The position numbers were made by a program, and so were the translations under genes. A stretch of 64,000 nucleotides of DNA from Vreelandella jeotgali Hwa (GTDB lineage Bacteria; Pseudomonadota; Gammaproteobacteria; Pseudomonadales; Halomonadaceae), in NCBI RefSeq assembly GCF_000334215.1, contig NZ_AMQY01000014.1, positions 372,001 through 436,000 on the forward strand. The letters are read 5' to 3'. Below, piece by piece: positions 21,915 to 30,513 of this stretch. Position 1 is the stretch's first letter; each line of letters begins with the position of its first letter. The notes under the pieces were generated by a model. It was not told the origin of the DNA. It was given only the letters and a program-made list of their open reading frames with translations, and did no database searches.

Positions 21915-23020
21915 GCCCTGAATTCAACCAATAAGCGCAGCACCTGCGGTATTCAGTGCTCCGGAGTATTCCCCCAGAAACACCTGTGCCGGTGTTCGAT
22001 AGCCGAGTCGTTTTCGAGGGCGGTCATTTAGCTTTCTCACCACCCTGCGTAGCTCGGCATCAGTGACTTGGCGGAAGCTGGTTCCCTTGGGAAAATACTG
22101 CCGAATCAAGCCGTTGGTGTTTTCATTGGTTCCGCGCTGTCCCGAGCAGTAGGCGTCGCAAAAGTAGGTTCGCGCTGCTACGGCTCTCGCCACGGTCTGG
22201 TGCTCCGAAAACTCCGATCCATTATCCAGCGTGATGGTTTTCACCGCCCCTCGACGAGGCTTCAGCAGGCGGATCATGGCCGTTTTCGTCAACGCCGCTG
22301 TAATGCTGGGTAGCCGTGCCGCCAGCAGATAACCGCTGCGTCGCTCAACCAGCGTGACGATGCCTGATTGCTTATGCCCCTGCAGTACCGTGTCACCCTC
22401 CCAGTGGCCGATGTAGCGCCGCTTCTCAACCTCGGCCGGGCGATGCTCGATACCCACGCGATCAGGTATCTTGCCAAGCCCTGCGCTTTTGGCGTGTGCA
22501 CGGTGCTTGCTGCGTCTCTTGGGCTGCCGGAGATGTTGCCAAAGCGTGCCACCGCTGGCCTTGTCATCCCAGATCAGAGAGTAGATCCATTGATGACTGA
22601 CGCCGACGCCGGCCAACGGTGCCATGAACCCACTGATCTGCTCTGGGCTCCACTCCTCACGCAGTCGGTCTGCAACCACAGCGATCAGGCTAGGCAAACG
22701 CTTTTTCCACTTCCAGGCGGTGCGTCGTCGGTTATCGCTACACGCCTGAGCCTGTTCGGGATCATAGCCACCGGCCGTCGCGTTGCGGCGCAGCTCACGG
22801 CTAATCGTGCTGCTGTGGAGCCTCAGCTCCCTGGCGATCTGTCGCTGGCTTCTACCCAAGTCATGGCGGGCGTAAATCTGGTATCGTTGCGTCTGGGTCA
22901 GCTGTTGGTATCCCATGCTCTGCTTCACTTTGGTCGGTAAAGCAGGAAGGGTACCGGCGCTGACCCTCCTACCTCTACCGTGCTGGCCAAAGTGCTGCAG
23001 TTATTCTATGAATTCAGGGC
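21915..23020 (-). mobile_element. IS30-family insertion sequence, about 1106 bp
   Basis: The ends are 29-bp imperfect inverted repeats beginning GCCCTGAATTCA at 21915 and, on the other strand, at 23020. After the first 12 identical bases they share AATAA and GCAGCAC blocks, about 24 of 29 positions in all. The single transposase ORF fills the element, and its stop codon lies inside the left repeat. I see no target duplication of 2-4 bp in the flanks (left ...tgcc, right caaa...). It lies between the b561 gene and azlC, and no broken gene is evident. Confidence 0.85.
21924..22928 (-). CDS. IS30-family transposase
   Basis: The 334-residue protein has an N-terminal helix-turn-helix (QRYQIYARHDLGRSQRQIARELRLHSSTISRELRRN) and the DDE catalytic core: IGHWEGDTV (first Asp), TLDNGSEFSEH (second Asp) and NENTNGLIRQYFPKGT (Glu). 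The order and the GTNENTNG motif are typical of IS30. The reading frame is intact, so the element may be active. The start is a GTG at 22928 or an ATG at 22916, the latter with a closer purine-rich site. Confidence 0.95.
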   Translation of the reverse strand: MKQSMGYQQLTQTQRYQIYARHDLGRSQRQIARELRLHSSTISRELRRNATAGGYDPEQAQACSDNRRRTAWKWKKRLPSLIAVVADRLREEWSPEQISGFMAPLAGVGVSHQWIYSLIWDDKASGGTLWQHLRQPKRRSKHRAHAKSAGLGKIPDRVGIEHRPAEVEKRRYIGHWEGDTVLQGHKQSGIVTLVERRSGYLLAARLPSITAALTKTAMIRLLKPRRGAVKTITLDNGSEFSEHQTVARAVAARTYFCDAYCSGQRGTNENTNGLIRQYFPKGTSFRQVTDAELRRVVRKLNDRPRKRLGYRTPAQVFLGEYSGALNTAGAALIG

Positions 23021-23189
23021 CAAAGCGGCAGTTTTGTGTACGGGGCCGTGCTTTTTGGATGATTATCTACCGTTCTACCGTTCGGAGCCGTCTCTACCGT
23101 TCTGTGTCGAGTGGAGGCAGACGTTGGAGGCATATATTGGAAGCATGGATTAAAGGCATATATCGGGTGCAGCGTAAGGAGGCAAGCCA
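23021..23189. other. repeat-containing leader upstream of azlC
   Basis: From the IS end to azlC there is no gene. Three copies of ctaccgtt occur at 23067-23074, 23075-23082 and 23094-23101. The string ggcatatat occurs twice (about 23129 and 23155). A strong AAGGAGG site at 23177-23183 serves azlC. Confidence 0.6.
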
Positions 23190-23879
23190 GTGATTAGCCC
23201 AATATGGCGGGAAGCGGCCCGGCAGACGCTGCCGGTGCTGTTCGGATATCTACCCCTGGGCGCCGCCTTTGGCATTGTCGCCATCGAAGTGGGAATTCCG
23301 TGGTACGCCGCGGCAGCGATGTCGCTGATTATCTATGCCGGTGCCGGGCAGTTTCTGGCCACGACGCTGCTGGCTGCCGGGGCCGGGCTGACCGAAGTGG
23401 CGGTTGCCACCATGATGCTCAATTCGCGGCACATCTTTTACGGCCTGTCGCTGCTGAAGCGCTTTCAGGGCGCCGGCTGGCGCAAGCCGTACATGATCTT
23501 TGCCCTCACCGATGAAACCTACTCGCTGCTGACCAGCCAGACGACCTACTCTCACGCGCTGGGGTTCCGGATCAGCCTGCTTAACCAGCTGTGGTGGATC
23601 AGCGGTACTCTCATCGGTATCGCGGTGGGCAGCGCCCAGCTGTTCAACAGCCAGGGCATCGAGTTTGCCCTGACGGCGCTGTTTATCGTGCTGACGCTGG
23701 AACAGGCCAAACGGCTGAAACAGGCGCTCCCCTTCATCATCGCGCTGGTAACCGGCCTGAGCGCGGTTCTTTTGCTGCCGGAGCGTCATTTGCTGCTTGG
23801 CGCCATCGGCAGCGCCAGTCTCTTGCTGCTGGTGCACTATCGCTATCGTCAACGCCGGGAGAACCACCATGCTGTCTGA
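23190..23879 (+). CDS. azlC: AzlC-type branched-chain amino-acid exporter, large subunit
   Basis: A 229-residue membrane protein with PVLFGYLPLGAAFGIVAIEVGIPWYAAAAMSLIIYAGAGQF and NSRHIFYGLSL, both typical of the AzlC/YgaZ family. Together with AzlD it exports branched-chain or related amino acids. The GTG start has AAGGAGG six bases upstream. The 3' end overlaps azlD by 11 bp. An IS30 copy lies directly upstream and could affect its expression. Confidence 0.92.
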   Translation: MISPIWREAARQTLPVLFGYLPLGAAFGIVAIEVGIPWYAAAAMSLIIYAGAGQFLATTLLAAGAGLTEVAVATMMLNSRHIFYGLSLLKRFQGAGWRKPYMIFALTDETYSLLTSQTTYSHALGFRISLLNQLWWISGTLIGIAVGSAQLFNSQGIEFALTALFIVLTLEQAKRLKQALPFIIALVTGLSAVLLLPERHLLLGAIGSASLLLLVHYRYRQRRENHHAV

Positions 23880-24219
23880 TCCGGTCTGGCAACTGATTCT
23901 GGTCTGTGCGCTGGCGACCTTTGCCACGCGCATACTGCCCTTTGTCGCGCTGTCCAAACAGGCGGATCACCCTCTGATTCTGCATCTCGGGCGTTACCTG
24001 CCGCCGGCGGTGATGCTGATTCTGGTGATTTACGCCCTGCGCGACTTCAGCCCGCTGACTGCCGGCTGGCAGCTCAATATGGGAGACAACGGCCTGCCGT
24101 TGATTCTGGCCTCGCTGCTGGTCGCCGGCATGCACGTCTGGCGGCATAACGCCCTGCTTTCGATTGTGCTGGGCACCGTGGCCTATATGGTCATGGTTCA
24201 GCTGGGCTGGTCGGTATAG
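23869..24219 (+). CDS. azlD: AzlD/YgaH-type exporter small subunit
   Basis: A 116-residue protein with three to four helices: DPVWQLILVCALATFATRILPFVAL, then LPPAVMLILVIYALRDFSP and a C-terminal helix. It fits PF05437 (AzlD). The ATG at 23869 has a GGGAG site and overlaps the azlC end by 11 bp, as is usual for this pair. Reading the ORF further upstream gives a non-family N-terminus, so I rejected that start. Confidence 0.9.
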   Translation: MLSDPVWQLILVCALATFATRILPFVALSKQADHPLILHLGRYLPPAVMLILVIYALRDFSPLTAGWQLNMGDNGLPLILASLLVAGMHVWRHNALLSIVLGTVAYMVMVQLGWSV

Positions 24220-24280
24220 ACGCTTGAGCTTTGGCGCTATACCAGCCAACATGGCGCAAATGACTCAAGAGAGACATACC

Positions 24281-24925
24281 ATGACACGCAATATCGCCGA
24301 TATAAGGCGTGACTATGAAGGCGGTCGTCTCGACGAAGCCGACATGCCCGACGACCCCTTTGCCCTGTTTGATGAATGGCTGTCGCTGGCGCTGGACAAC
24401 GAAGGTGAAGACGGCAACGCCATGACGCTGGCCACGGCCGATAGCCAGGGCCGGCCACACGCCCGCATCGTGCTGCTGAAAGGGTTTGACGACAACGGCA
24501 TGGTGTTTTACACCAACTATCACAGCCACAAGGGCAGCGAACTCAACAACGTGCCCTATGCCGCCCTGACCTTCTGGTGGCCATCCATTTCGCGTCAGGT
24601 GCGTATCGAGGGCAGCGTTGAGCAGGTGGAGGACGAGGAGTCCGACAGCTACTTCCATAGCCGCCCCCGCAACAGCCGTCTGAGCACCTGGATTGCCACC
24701 CAGAGCGTGGTTATTCCCAACCGCAACTGGATTGAAGAACGCCAGAAACGCTTTGAAAGCGCCTACGACAACCAGGAAATCCCCCGTCCGCTTCACTGGG
24801 GCGGCTATCGCGTTACCCCCGGCATGATCGAGTTCTGGCAGGGGCAGCCCAGCCGCCTTCACGATCGCGTCCGCTACGAGCGCCGCGACGGTGACAGCTG
24901 GCAATGCTTCCGCCTGGCCCCCTGA
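24281..24925 (+). CDS. pdxH: Pyridoxamine/pyridoxine 5'-phosphate oxidase
   Basis: PdxH oxidises pyridoxine or pyridoxamine 5'-phosphate to pyridoxal phosphate with FMN. The 214-residue protein has DPFALFDEWL, NAMTLATADSQGRPHARIVLLKGFDDNGMVFYTNY, SHKGSELNNVPYAALTFWW, RQVRIEGSVE and the C-terminal block PLHWGGYRVTPGMIEFWQGQPSRLHDRVRYER. The ATG at 24281 fits the family length; the longer reading adds 39 unrelated residues. It converges on the pat gene; the 130-bp gap holds gccgggcag/ctgcccgg arms far apart, but no clear terminator. Confidence 0.96.
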   Translation: MTRNIADIRRDYEGGRLDEADMPDDPFALFDEWLSLALDNEGEDGNAMTLATADSQGRPHARIVLLKGFDDNGMVFYTNYHSHKGSELNNVPYAALTFWWPSISRQVRIEGSVEQVEDEESDSYFHSRPRNSRLSTWIATQSVVIPNRNWIEERQKRFESAYDNQEIPRPLHWGGYRVTPGMIEFWQGQPSRLHDRVRYERRDGDSWQCFRLAP

Positions 24926-25056
24926 CATCCCTGCCTTTTCGGCACCGCCGGGCAGCTGCCGTTTGAGGGCGTAGCACGCATCATCGACAACTGCCCGGAT
25001 ACATCACCTCTATCCAGCACCCGGCACAAGCCCTGCACCGGGGCGTCACTCCAGGG

Positions 25057-27798
25057 TTACGGGTTTTCCAGACGGTGGCGCTGCCATTCGTTCTGCGGTT
25101 CATTCAGACGCATTACGGCATCGATGACCTGTTCTTCCATGTTATAGCGGCAGGTAAAGCCCAGGTGGGTCATCAGCGCCCGCATGGGATGGTTGTCGAT
25201 CATGATAGTGCCTTCCATCTCGATGATACCGATATGGCGGCAATAGCTGATCATCTTGCCCATGAGCAGGCTGCCGAGCCCCAACCCCTGAAGGTCATCG
25301 CGGATAATCACGGAAAACTCCGTGCGCAGATTGTCCGGATCGTTCCAGACGCGCACCACGCCCAGCATTTGCTTCCTGTTGTCTTCGGGTTCGTACTCGG
25401 CGATAAACGCCATCTGGCGGTCGTAATTAATGTGCGCCAGGGTCGACAGATCGCGCTGCGACAGGTCGGCCTTGTTGTGGAAATAGCGAAAGCGGATGCT
25501 CTCTTCGGAGAGCTGGCGGTGAAACGCCGTAATCAGCGGCGCGTCTTCGGCGCGGATGGGGCGCACCTCGACATCCCAGCCGTTTTTCAAGGTGGCGCGC
25601 TCGCGGAGCTCTTCGGGGTACGGCATGATCGCGAACCGCGCCGGCTGGCCCAGGTCCATGGCAAAATCCACGGCCTCGATACCGTCGCGATTCAACAGCA
25701 GCGGGTTGAGTTCCAGCCCCTGCAGCTCGACCAGGTCGGTCGCCATCTGCGAAAGCTTTACCAGCAGCTGGCACAGCTGCTGGATATCGCGTTCCGGCTC
25801 GGCGGAATGTTCGCGTATCAGCGAGCACGCATGGGTGCGGCTCACCATATCGGCAGCCAGGCTCATATTGAGCGGCGGCAAGGCGACCTGACGATCGGCG
25901 AGGACGTTGACCTTGTAACCGCCGATGCCGAACACGATAAGCGGTCCGAACACCGCATCGCGGGTAATCCCCGCACAAATCTGCGTGGAGTGCTTGCCCC
26001 GCTGCATGGGCTGCAGGCAATACTCACGAATGGCAAGGTCGGGAAACTTTTCGCGCACCTTGTCGCCAAGCCGGGTCATACCGTCGGCAACCTGCTCGGG
26101 AGTATCCAGATCCTGTAACAGGCCGGCGGAAATCTTGTGCGGGTGTTTGCGATAGCGGAACGGCCGGCAGTTGCCCTCGTGTACCACTTTCAGCGCCTTG
26201 GGACCCTGAATCTGCCCGGCAGACTGGATGGCATCGTCGGGCGTTTGCAGGTAGAGGCTGGTGGCGGCGGGAATACCGTAGGCCTCCAGCACCTGGGCTG
26301 TCTCGGCGTGTGTCAGCGTCTGCCGGCCGGCGTTTTTGGCGGCCTTGATCAGCTCGTGGCAGCGCGCCCGAATCGCGGCGCTGGTGGAAAAGGCCAGGCT
26401 GGGCGGCGTTTCCTGCAGCAGCTTTTGCACGCGCTGATAGTCCACCAGGTGCATGAACGCCTTGACGGCTTTTTCGGGGGATATATAGGTCGGAATACCG
26501 GCCTGGTTGCAGGCATGACGAGCGTTCAGGGCTTCCTTCAGGCCCATCCAGCTGGTCAATAGATTGCCGCGATAGTTGTCACGACCGGCAATCACCGCTT
26601 CGGCCGTATCCAGCGACGGCGCCATACGGGTGGTCGCGTGAACCAGCAGCACAGCGTCCACGTCCGGGTCGGCACTGACAATCGAGAGTGCATCGACCAG
26701 CCGCTGCGGGGTGGCGTTACCGCCCAGGTCCACCGGGTTTTCGCCGGGTTTGCTGATATCCAGCTGCTGATGAGTCAGTGCCTGACGCGTGTCTTCGCTG
26801 AAGTGTGCCAGCTTGCCCCCGGCGCTGATGAGCTTGTCGATGGCCAGCATCGCCGGGCCCAGGCCGTTGGAGACCACTGCCAGACGCCCGGCTTTTCTCG
26901 GGCGCATGCGCGACAGCGTTTCCAGCGCATCCAGCAGCTCGTCCGAGTCGTCCACGCGCACCACCCCGGCGCGGGAAAAAGCCGCGTCGAAAATATCATC
27001 GCGGTGGGCAATCCCCGGCGTAGCCGGCTGCTCGACAAGTTCTGCCGGTGCGGTGCGTCCGCTTTTGATCGTCACCACCAGGTGATTGCGTGAGGCATCG
27101 CGCAGCGCGGTCATGAAGTGCTGGGCATCGCGGATATATTCCAGATGCAGCAGAATCGCCTGAGCCGGCGAATACTGATTGATGTAGTCGAGCAGGTCGG
27201 GCAGCAGCACATCGACGCTGTTACCCACGGTGATGACGTGGGAAAACCCCACATGACGGCCGGCGGCCCAATCGATCATGGCATTGGCCAGCATCCCGGA
27301 CTGGCCCAGATAGGCAACGCGCCCGGCCCTGATCGGCTGGCTGGCATAGGAGGCGTTGAGCTTTCTGCCCGGTACAATCACGCCCATGCACTCGGGGCCC
27401 AGCAGGCGGATGCCGGAGGCGCGTGCCGCCTGCAGCATGCGCTCCTTGATGGAGCCGCGGCTGTCATGGTCCTGATCCAGGTGGACACCACCGGACAACA
27501 CCAGTGCCGCCTTGATGCCGAGCTCGCCCAGCGATTTGATCATGGCGGGGACGCCGTCAATGTCCGTACAGACCACGGCCAGATCGGGAACGTCGGGCAA
27601 TTCGCGCACGCGTGAGACACAGGGAACGCCGCAAACCTCGCTGGCGCCGCCGCGCTCGACAGCCCATATCGGCCCCCTGAATCCGCCTTCCTGAATGTTG
27701 CGCAGTACCAGTCCGCCCAGCGACTCTGCCGTTTCCGAAGCGCCGATCACCGCAATGGACGTCGGCTGAAAAAAGTGGTGCAAAAATTGCGTGCTCAC
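25057..27798 (-). CDS. Pat/PatZ-type protein lysine acetyltransferase (acyl-CoA-synthetase-like + GNAT)
   Basis: A 913-residue fusion. The N-terminus has a CoA-binding Rossmann domain (FFQPTSIAVIGASETAESLGG). It continues with NDP-forming acyl-CoA-synthetase domains, including RLLGPECMGVIVPG and LAVVSNGLGPAMLAIDKL, and an ATP-grasp part near 480-700. The last 160 residues are a GNAT domain (RFRYFHNKADLSQRDL, then DDLQGLGLGSLLMGKMI with the acetyl-CoA loop). In Salmonella and E. coli such enzymes acetylate and silence acetyl-CoA synthetase and other proteins. The start is a GTG at 27798 behind AGGAG; a TTG 21 bases upstream is less likely. It is divergent from a deacetylase-like gene. Confidence 0.92.
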   Translation of the reverse strand: MSTQFLHHFFQPTSIAVIGASETAESLGGLVLRNIQEGGFRGPIWAVERGGASEVCGVPCVSRVRELPDVPDLAVVCTDIDGVPAMIKSLGELGIKAALVLSGGVHLDQDHDSRGSIKERMLQAARASGIRLLGPECMGVIVPGRKLNASYASQPIRAGRVAYLGQSGMLANAMIDWAAGRHVGFSHVITVGNSVDVLLPDLLDYINQYSPAQAILLHLEYIRDAQHFMTALRDASRNHLVVTIKSGRTAPAELVEQPATPGIAHRDDIFDAAFSRAGVVRVDDSDELLDALETLSRMRPRKAGRLAVVSNGLGPAMLAIDKLISAGGKLAHFSEDTRQALTHQQLDISKPGENPVDLGGNATPQRLVDALSIVSADPDVDAVLLVHATTRMAPSLDTAEAVIAGRDNYRGNLLTSWMGLKEALNARHACNQAGIPTYISPEKAVKAFMHLVDYQRVQKLLQETPPSLAFSTSAAIRARCHELIKAAKNAGRQTLTHAETAQVLEAYGIPAATSLYLQTPDDAIQSAGQIQGPKALKVVHEGNCRPFRYRKHPHKISAGLLQDLDTPEQVADGMTRLGDKVREKFPDLAIREYCLQPMQRGKHSTQICAGITRDAVFGPLIVFGIGGYKVNVLADRQVALPPLNMSLAADMVSRTHACSLIREHSAEPERDIQQLCQLLVKLSQMATDLVELQGLELNPLLLNRDGIEAVDFAMDLGQPARFAIMPYPEELRERATLKNGWDVEVRPIRAEDAPLITAFHRQLSEESIRFRYFHNKADLSQRDLSTLAHINYDRQMAFIAEYEPEDNRKQMLGVVRVWNDPDNLRTEFSVIIRDDLQGLGLGSLLMGKMISYCRHIGIIEMEGTIMIDNHPMRALMTHLGFTCRYNMEEQVIDAVMRLNEPQNEWQRHRLENP

Positions 27799-27968
27799 CT
27801 TGTTGTCTCCTGCGGCCAAACTCCTGAAGGTATCTTGCTACTGCCGGCCTGCTACGACCTATGGGCACTGTCACACACCTCGGGCAGTTGATTAAGGTGT
27901 CTTTAGTCTTGACTACTTCTCCGCCCCATAACGAAACGGGGTAAACCTGCTTTATCGAGAGCTGCCCA

Positions 27969-28910
27969 ATGATCACTTCCTATATCACACACCCCTACTG
28001 CTCGCTGCATCACATGGGGCCGGGACATCCTGAAAGCCCGGAACGGCTTGAGGCCATCAGCGCGCGACTGGCCCTGTCCGGGCTTTTGCAGCAGACCATG
28101 CAGTCGGATGCCAAACAGGCCGGCATGGCGGATCTGGAGCGCGTGCACCCCACCGGGCACCTGAAAGCTCTGGAAGATTGCGTACCGCATGAAAATATCG
28201 TGATGCTCAACAACGACACACTGATGAATCCCGACAGCCTCAAGGCGGCCAACGTGGCGGCGGGAGCCGGCCTGCGGGGCGTTGACCAGGTATTCCGACA
28301 TCAGGCCGACAACGTTTTCTGTGCGGTTCGCCCGCCCGGCCACCACGCCGAAGAAGCCGAAACCATGGGCTTTTGTTTCTACAATAACGTCGCCGTGGCC
28401 GCCGCCTACGCTCGGGAAAAGTATGCCGCCAGCCGCATTGCCATCCTGGATTTCGACGTGCACCAGTGCAACGGCACGATTGATATCTTCAAGGAAGACC
28501 CAAACGTGCTGGTATGCACCAGTTACCAGTCGCCCTTCTACCCCTGGCGCTACCTCCATGAAGAGTACAACAATGTGGTCAATACGCCGCTGGATGCCGG
28601 CACCGACAGCGAGACCTTCCGGCGACTGATCGAGTGCCAATGGCTACCGGCGCTGCATGCGTTCAAGCCGGACCTGGTGCTGCTGTCATCCGGGTTTGAT
28701 GCCCACCGGGATGATCCGATGTCGGAAACCCTGCTGGAAGACAGCGATTTTTACTGGGTAACGCGGCTGGCAATGGAAATTGCCACGCTGTATGCCGACA
28801 ACCGGCTGGTGTCGATTCTGGAAGGAGGCTACCACCTTGCATCGCTGGCCAGCTCAACCGAAGCCCATCTCAACGCGCTGCTGGGGCATCCGTTTGAAGC
28901 ACCCGGCTAA
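27969..28910 (+). CDS. Histone-deacetylase-superfamily zinc hydrolase (AcuC/APAH-like)
   Basis: A 313-residue protein of the HDAC fold. Visible motifs: HPESPERL, RPPGHHAEEAETMGFCFYNNVAVAA (His125, His126), LDFDVHQCNGT (zinc ligands Asp163 and His165), SSGFDAHRDDP (zinc ligand Asp244) and the closing LEGGYHL. The block after His165 is Q-C-N-G-T instead of the common H-G-N-G-T. Bacterial members remove acetyl groups from proteins (AcuC) or polyamines. Its position head to head with Pat suggests protein deacetylation, as inferred for acuA/acuC in Bacillus. It overlaps convergent tusE by four bases. Confidence 0.9.
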   Translation: MITSYITHPYCSLHHMGPGHPESPERLEAISARLALSGLLQQTMQSDAKQAGMADLERVHPTGHLKALEDCVPHENIVMLNNDTLMNPDSLKAANVAAGAGLRGVDQVFRHQADNVFCAVRPPGHHAEEAETMGFCFYNNVAVAAAYAREKYAASRIAILDFDVHQCNGTIDIFKEDPNVLVCTSYQSPFYPWRYLHEEYNNVVNTPLDAGTDSETFRRLIECQWLPALHAFKPDLVLLSSGFDAHRDDPMSETLLEDSDFYWVTRLAMEIATLYADNRLVSILEGGYHLASLASSTEAHLNALLGHPFEAPG

Positions 28911-29257
28911 AGGCAGTTGGTGGGTTTGGGCAGCCCGGCAATCCGGGCTGCCCGCTTGGCCGGGCTACCCGGAAAAAGCGACATCAAATATAGCGAACTG
29001 CCCTTTTCGGGCCCTAAGCGCTGCTTGACCGCCTTGACCCAGGCCCGCATCGCGGGCGCCATTTCGTACCGGGCATAAAAATCGCGCAGGACGTCGATCA
29101 ATTCCCAATGGGCATCGGTCAGCTGGATTCCTTCTTCGTCGGCCAGCGCGCCGGCAACGGCCGGTGTCCATTCTTCCATGTTGACAAGATACCCTTCGGG
29201 ATCGAGAGCTACAGTTTTGTTTTCAAAAAGATAACGGTATATTTCTGTATGGGACAT
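28907..29257 (-). CDS. tusE: TusE/DsrC-family sulfur relay protein
   Basis: TusE receives sulfur from TusBCD and passes it to MnmA for 2-thiolation of tRNA wobble uridine. The 116-residue protein has the DsrC-like body (GYLVNMEEWTPAVAGALADEEGIQLTDAHWELIDVLRDFYARYE) and the C-terminal arm LPKPTNCL with sulfur-carrying Cys115. The 3' coding end contains a perfect 11-bp inverted repeat (28928-28938 with 28943-28953). The gene is the last of a tusDCB-tusE run and converges on the deacetylase gene. Confidence 0.93.
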   Translation of the reverse strand: MSHTEIYRYLFENKTVALDPEGYLVNMEEWTPAVAGALADEEGIQLTDAHWELIDVLRDFYARYEMAPAMRAWVKAVKQRLGPEKGSSLYLMSLFPGSPAKRAARIAGLPKPTNCL

Positions 29258-29278
29258 AGATCAACTCCCAACCCTGTT

Positions 29279-29563
29279 TCAGTACCAGCTCACCGTTTGC
29301 CGGGCCTCGGCCGTTAACGCCACAAAAGTGTCGATATCAATCAAGTCGGCTGCCGAATCATCCGCGACACCACGGGCGTCGGCGTCTTCTTCCAGAACAT
29401 GGATTCGCCCGGGCGCATCCTGCCATCCCGACCAGCGTTCATCCCGAATAGCCAGCACGGCGTCTTCAATCAATACCAGCCGATCATCAGGCGCCATGGC
29501 GGTAAGCGCCTGAGCCGCCGCCGGACCGTCGGCCGGCACGCGATTAAGAATATGTACCATCAT
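29279..29563 (-). CDS. tusB: TusB/DsrH sulfur relay subunit
   Basis: TusB is one of three subunits of the TusBCD complex that takes sulfur from TusA. The small protein begins MMVHILNRVPADG and has LVLIEDAVLAIRD in the usual place for DsrH. The ATG at 29563 has AAAGGGTG seven bases upstream; a GTG three codons earlier overlaps that site. It sits between tusC and tusE in the conserved order. Confidence 0.85.
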   Translation of the reverse strand: MMVHILNRVPADGPAAAQALTAMAPDDRLVLIEDAVLAIRDERWSGWQDAPGRIHVLEEDADARGVADDSAADLIDIDTFVALTAEARQTVSWY

Positions 29564-29619
29564 GCTTTTCACCCTTTTTGCGGCTGCCCCGCAGCCTGCG
29601 CCCGGCTTCCGCGATCCGA

Positions 29620-29985
29620 TTAAAAGGTTAGTATCCGGCCGGCATCACGAAACAGGCCCTGTACCTCACCGGCATCCACCAGCCGAGTATTGGCCACCAG
29701 GTCATCGGCGCCAAGTCCACGACAGGTCGCATCTTCTTCCGGCAGATAAAGCGTTTCAATATCGTACATTTCGAGCATATCGATCATCGGCAGCGTCGAC
29801 TTCTGCCCTGGTGCCCCGGGTGACTGCCCGGTTTTCAGCGCAAATGCCCCCTGCCCCATGAACAGGGCCACGACCGACTGACCAAAGGCCGCGCCTACCA
29901 GCAGGGCATCGAGACTTTCCCGTAGTCGAATACCATCGTGCGGCGCACTGCGGATAACGATCAGCAAGGTATCGGACTGGCTCAT
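29620..29985 (-). CDS. tusC: TusC/DsrF sulfur relay subunit
   Basis: A 121-residue DsrE/F-like protein (LLIVIRSAPHDGIRLRESLDALLVGAAFGQSVVALFMGQGAFAL) with the C-terminal TRLVDAGEVQGLFRDAGRILTF. It forms the TusBCD heterohexamer with its neighbours. It lies 33 bp downstream of tusD and is probably in the same transcript. Confidence 0.88.
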   Translation of the reverse strand: MSQSDTLLIVIRSAPHDGIRLRESLDALLVGAAFGQSVVALFMGQGAFALKTGQSPGAPGQKSTLPMIDMLEMYDIETLYLPEEDATCRGLGADDLVANTRLVDAGEVQGLFRDAGRILTF

Positions 29986-30018
29986 GGCGCTCTCCGGAAG
30001 GTACGGCGGTAAATAGAC

Positions 30019-30411
30019 TCAGGCCGCAAAGGTAATCAGACGATCGCAGCGCTGCTGCACGGTCAGCAGCTGCCCCAGCCCGGTCAGCTCAAAGGGCGCC
30101 GCCACGTTATGCCCCGGCTTGCCGTGGCGCCGGGCTTCGGCTTCGTCCAACAGGCCACGCCGCAGGGCCGCCGCAATGCAGACATCCAGCCTGGTGCCCT
30201 GCGTCTCGTGCAGCTCCTGCCACAAGTCGTGCAGGTTGGCCTCGTCCTGGGGCGGTGTCAGCAGGAAAGAAGCGTTGTGTACGCCATCACGGTAGAAGAA
30301 CACGCTGTCCAGGCTGTGCCCCTGACCGGTCAGCGCATGAGCGAAGCGCAACGCCGAGTGCGGCGCTTGGCTGCTATACGGTGCGCCCATGACCAGCAGT
30401 GCATAGCGCAT
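30019..30411 (-). CDS. tusD: TusD/DsrE sulfur relay subunit
   Basis: A 130-residue protein with MRYALLVMGAPYSSQAPHSALRFAHALTGQGH, FFYRDGVHNAS and the active Cys in RLDVCIAAALRRGLL. In TusD the equivalent cysteine carries the persulfide. The ATG at 30411 follows AGGAGG by five bases. A terminator at 30445-30474 separates it from yccA, so the tus genes probably start their own transcript in that 100-bp gap. Confidence 0.9.
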   Translation of the reverse strand: MRYALLVMGAPYSSQAPHSALRFAHALTGQGHSLDSVFFYRDGVHNASFLLTPPQDEANLHDLWQELHETQGTRLDVCIAAALRRGLLDEAEARRHGKPGHNVAAPFELTGLGQLLTVQQRCDRLITFAA

Positions 30412-30444
30412 CTGCACCTCCTGAAAAGCCTGATCAAAAACAGA

Positions 30445-30474
30445 ACAGACCCTGCGCAGGATGGCAGGGTCTGT
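30445..30474 (-). terminator. rho-independent terminator after yccA
   Basis: acagaccctgc at 30445-30455 pairs perfectly with 30464-30474 around an 8-nt loop. On the minus strand the hairpin is followed by ttctgttttt. It ends yccA before tusD. Confidence 0.85.
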
Positions 30475-30513
30475 GCGAAGCTCTCACTCGGCCAGCGGAT
30501 GGCCATGCCGTAC

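Noticed and set aside
21903-23030. Target-site duplication of the IS30 copy
   Set aside because: The bases next to the two inverted-repeat ends do not match (tgcc on the left, caaa on the right), so no duplication can be claimed.
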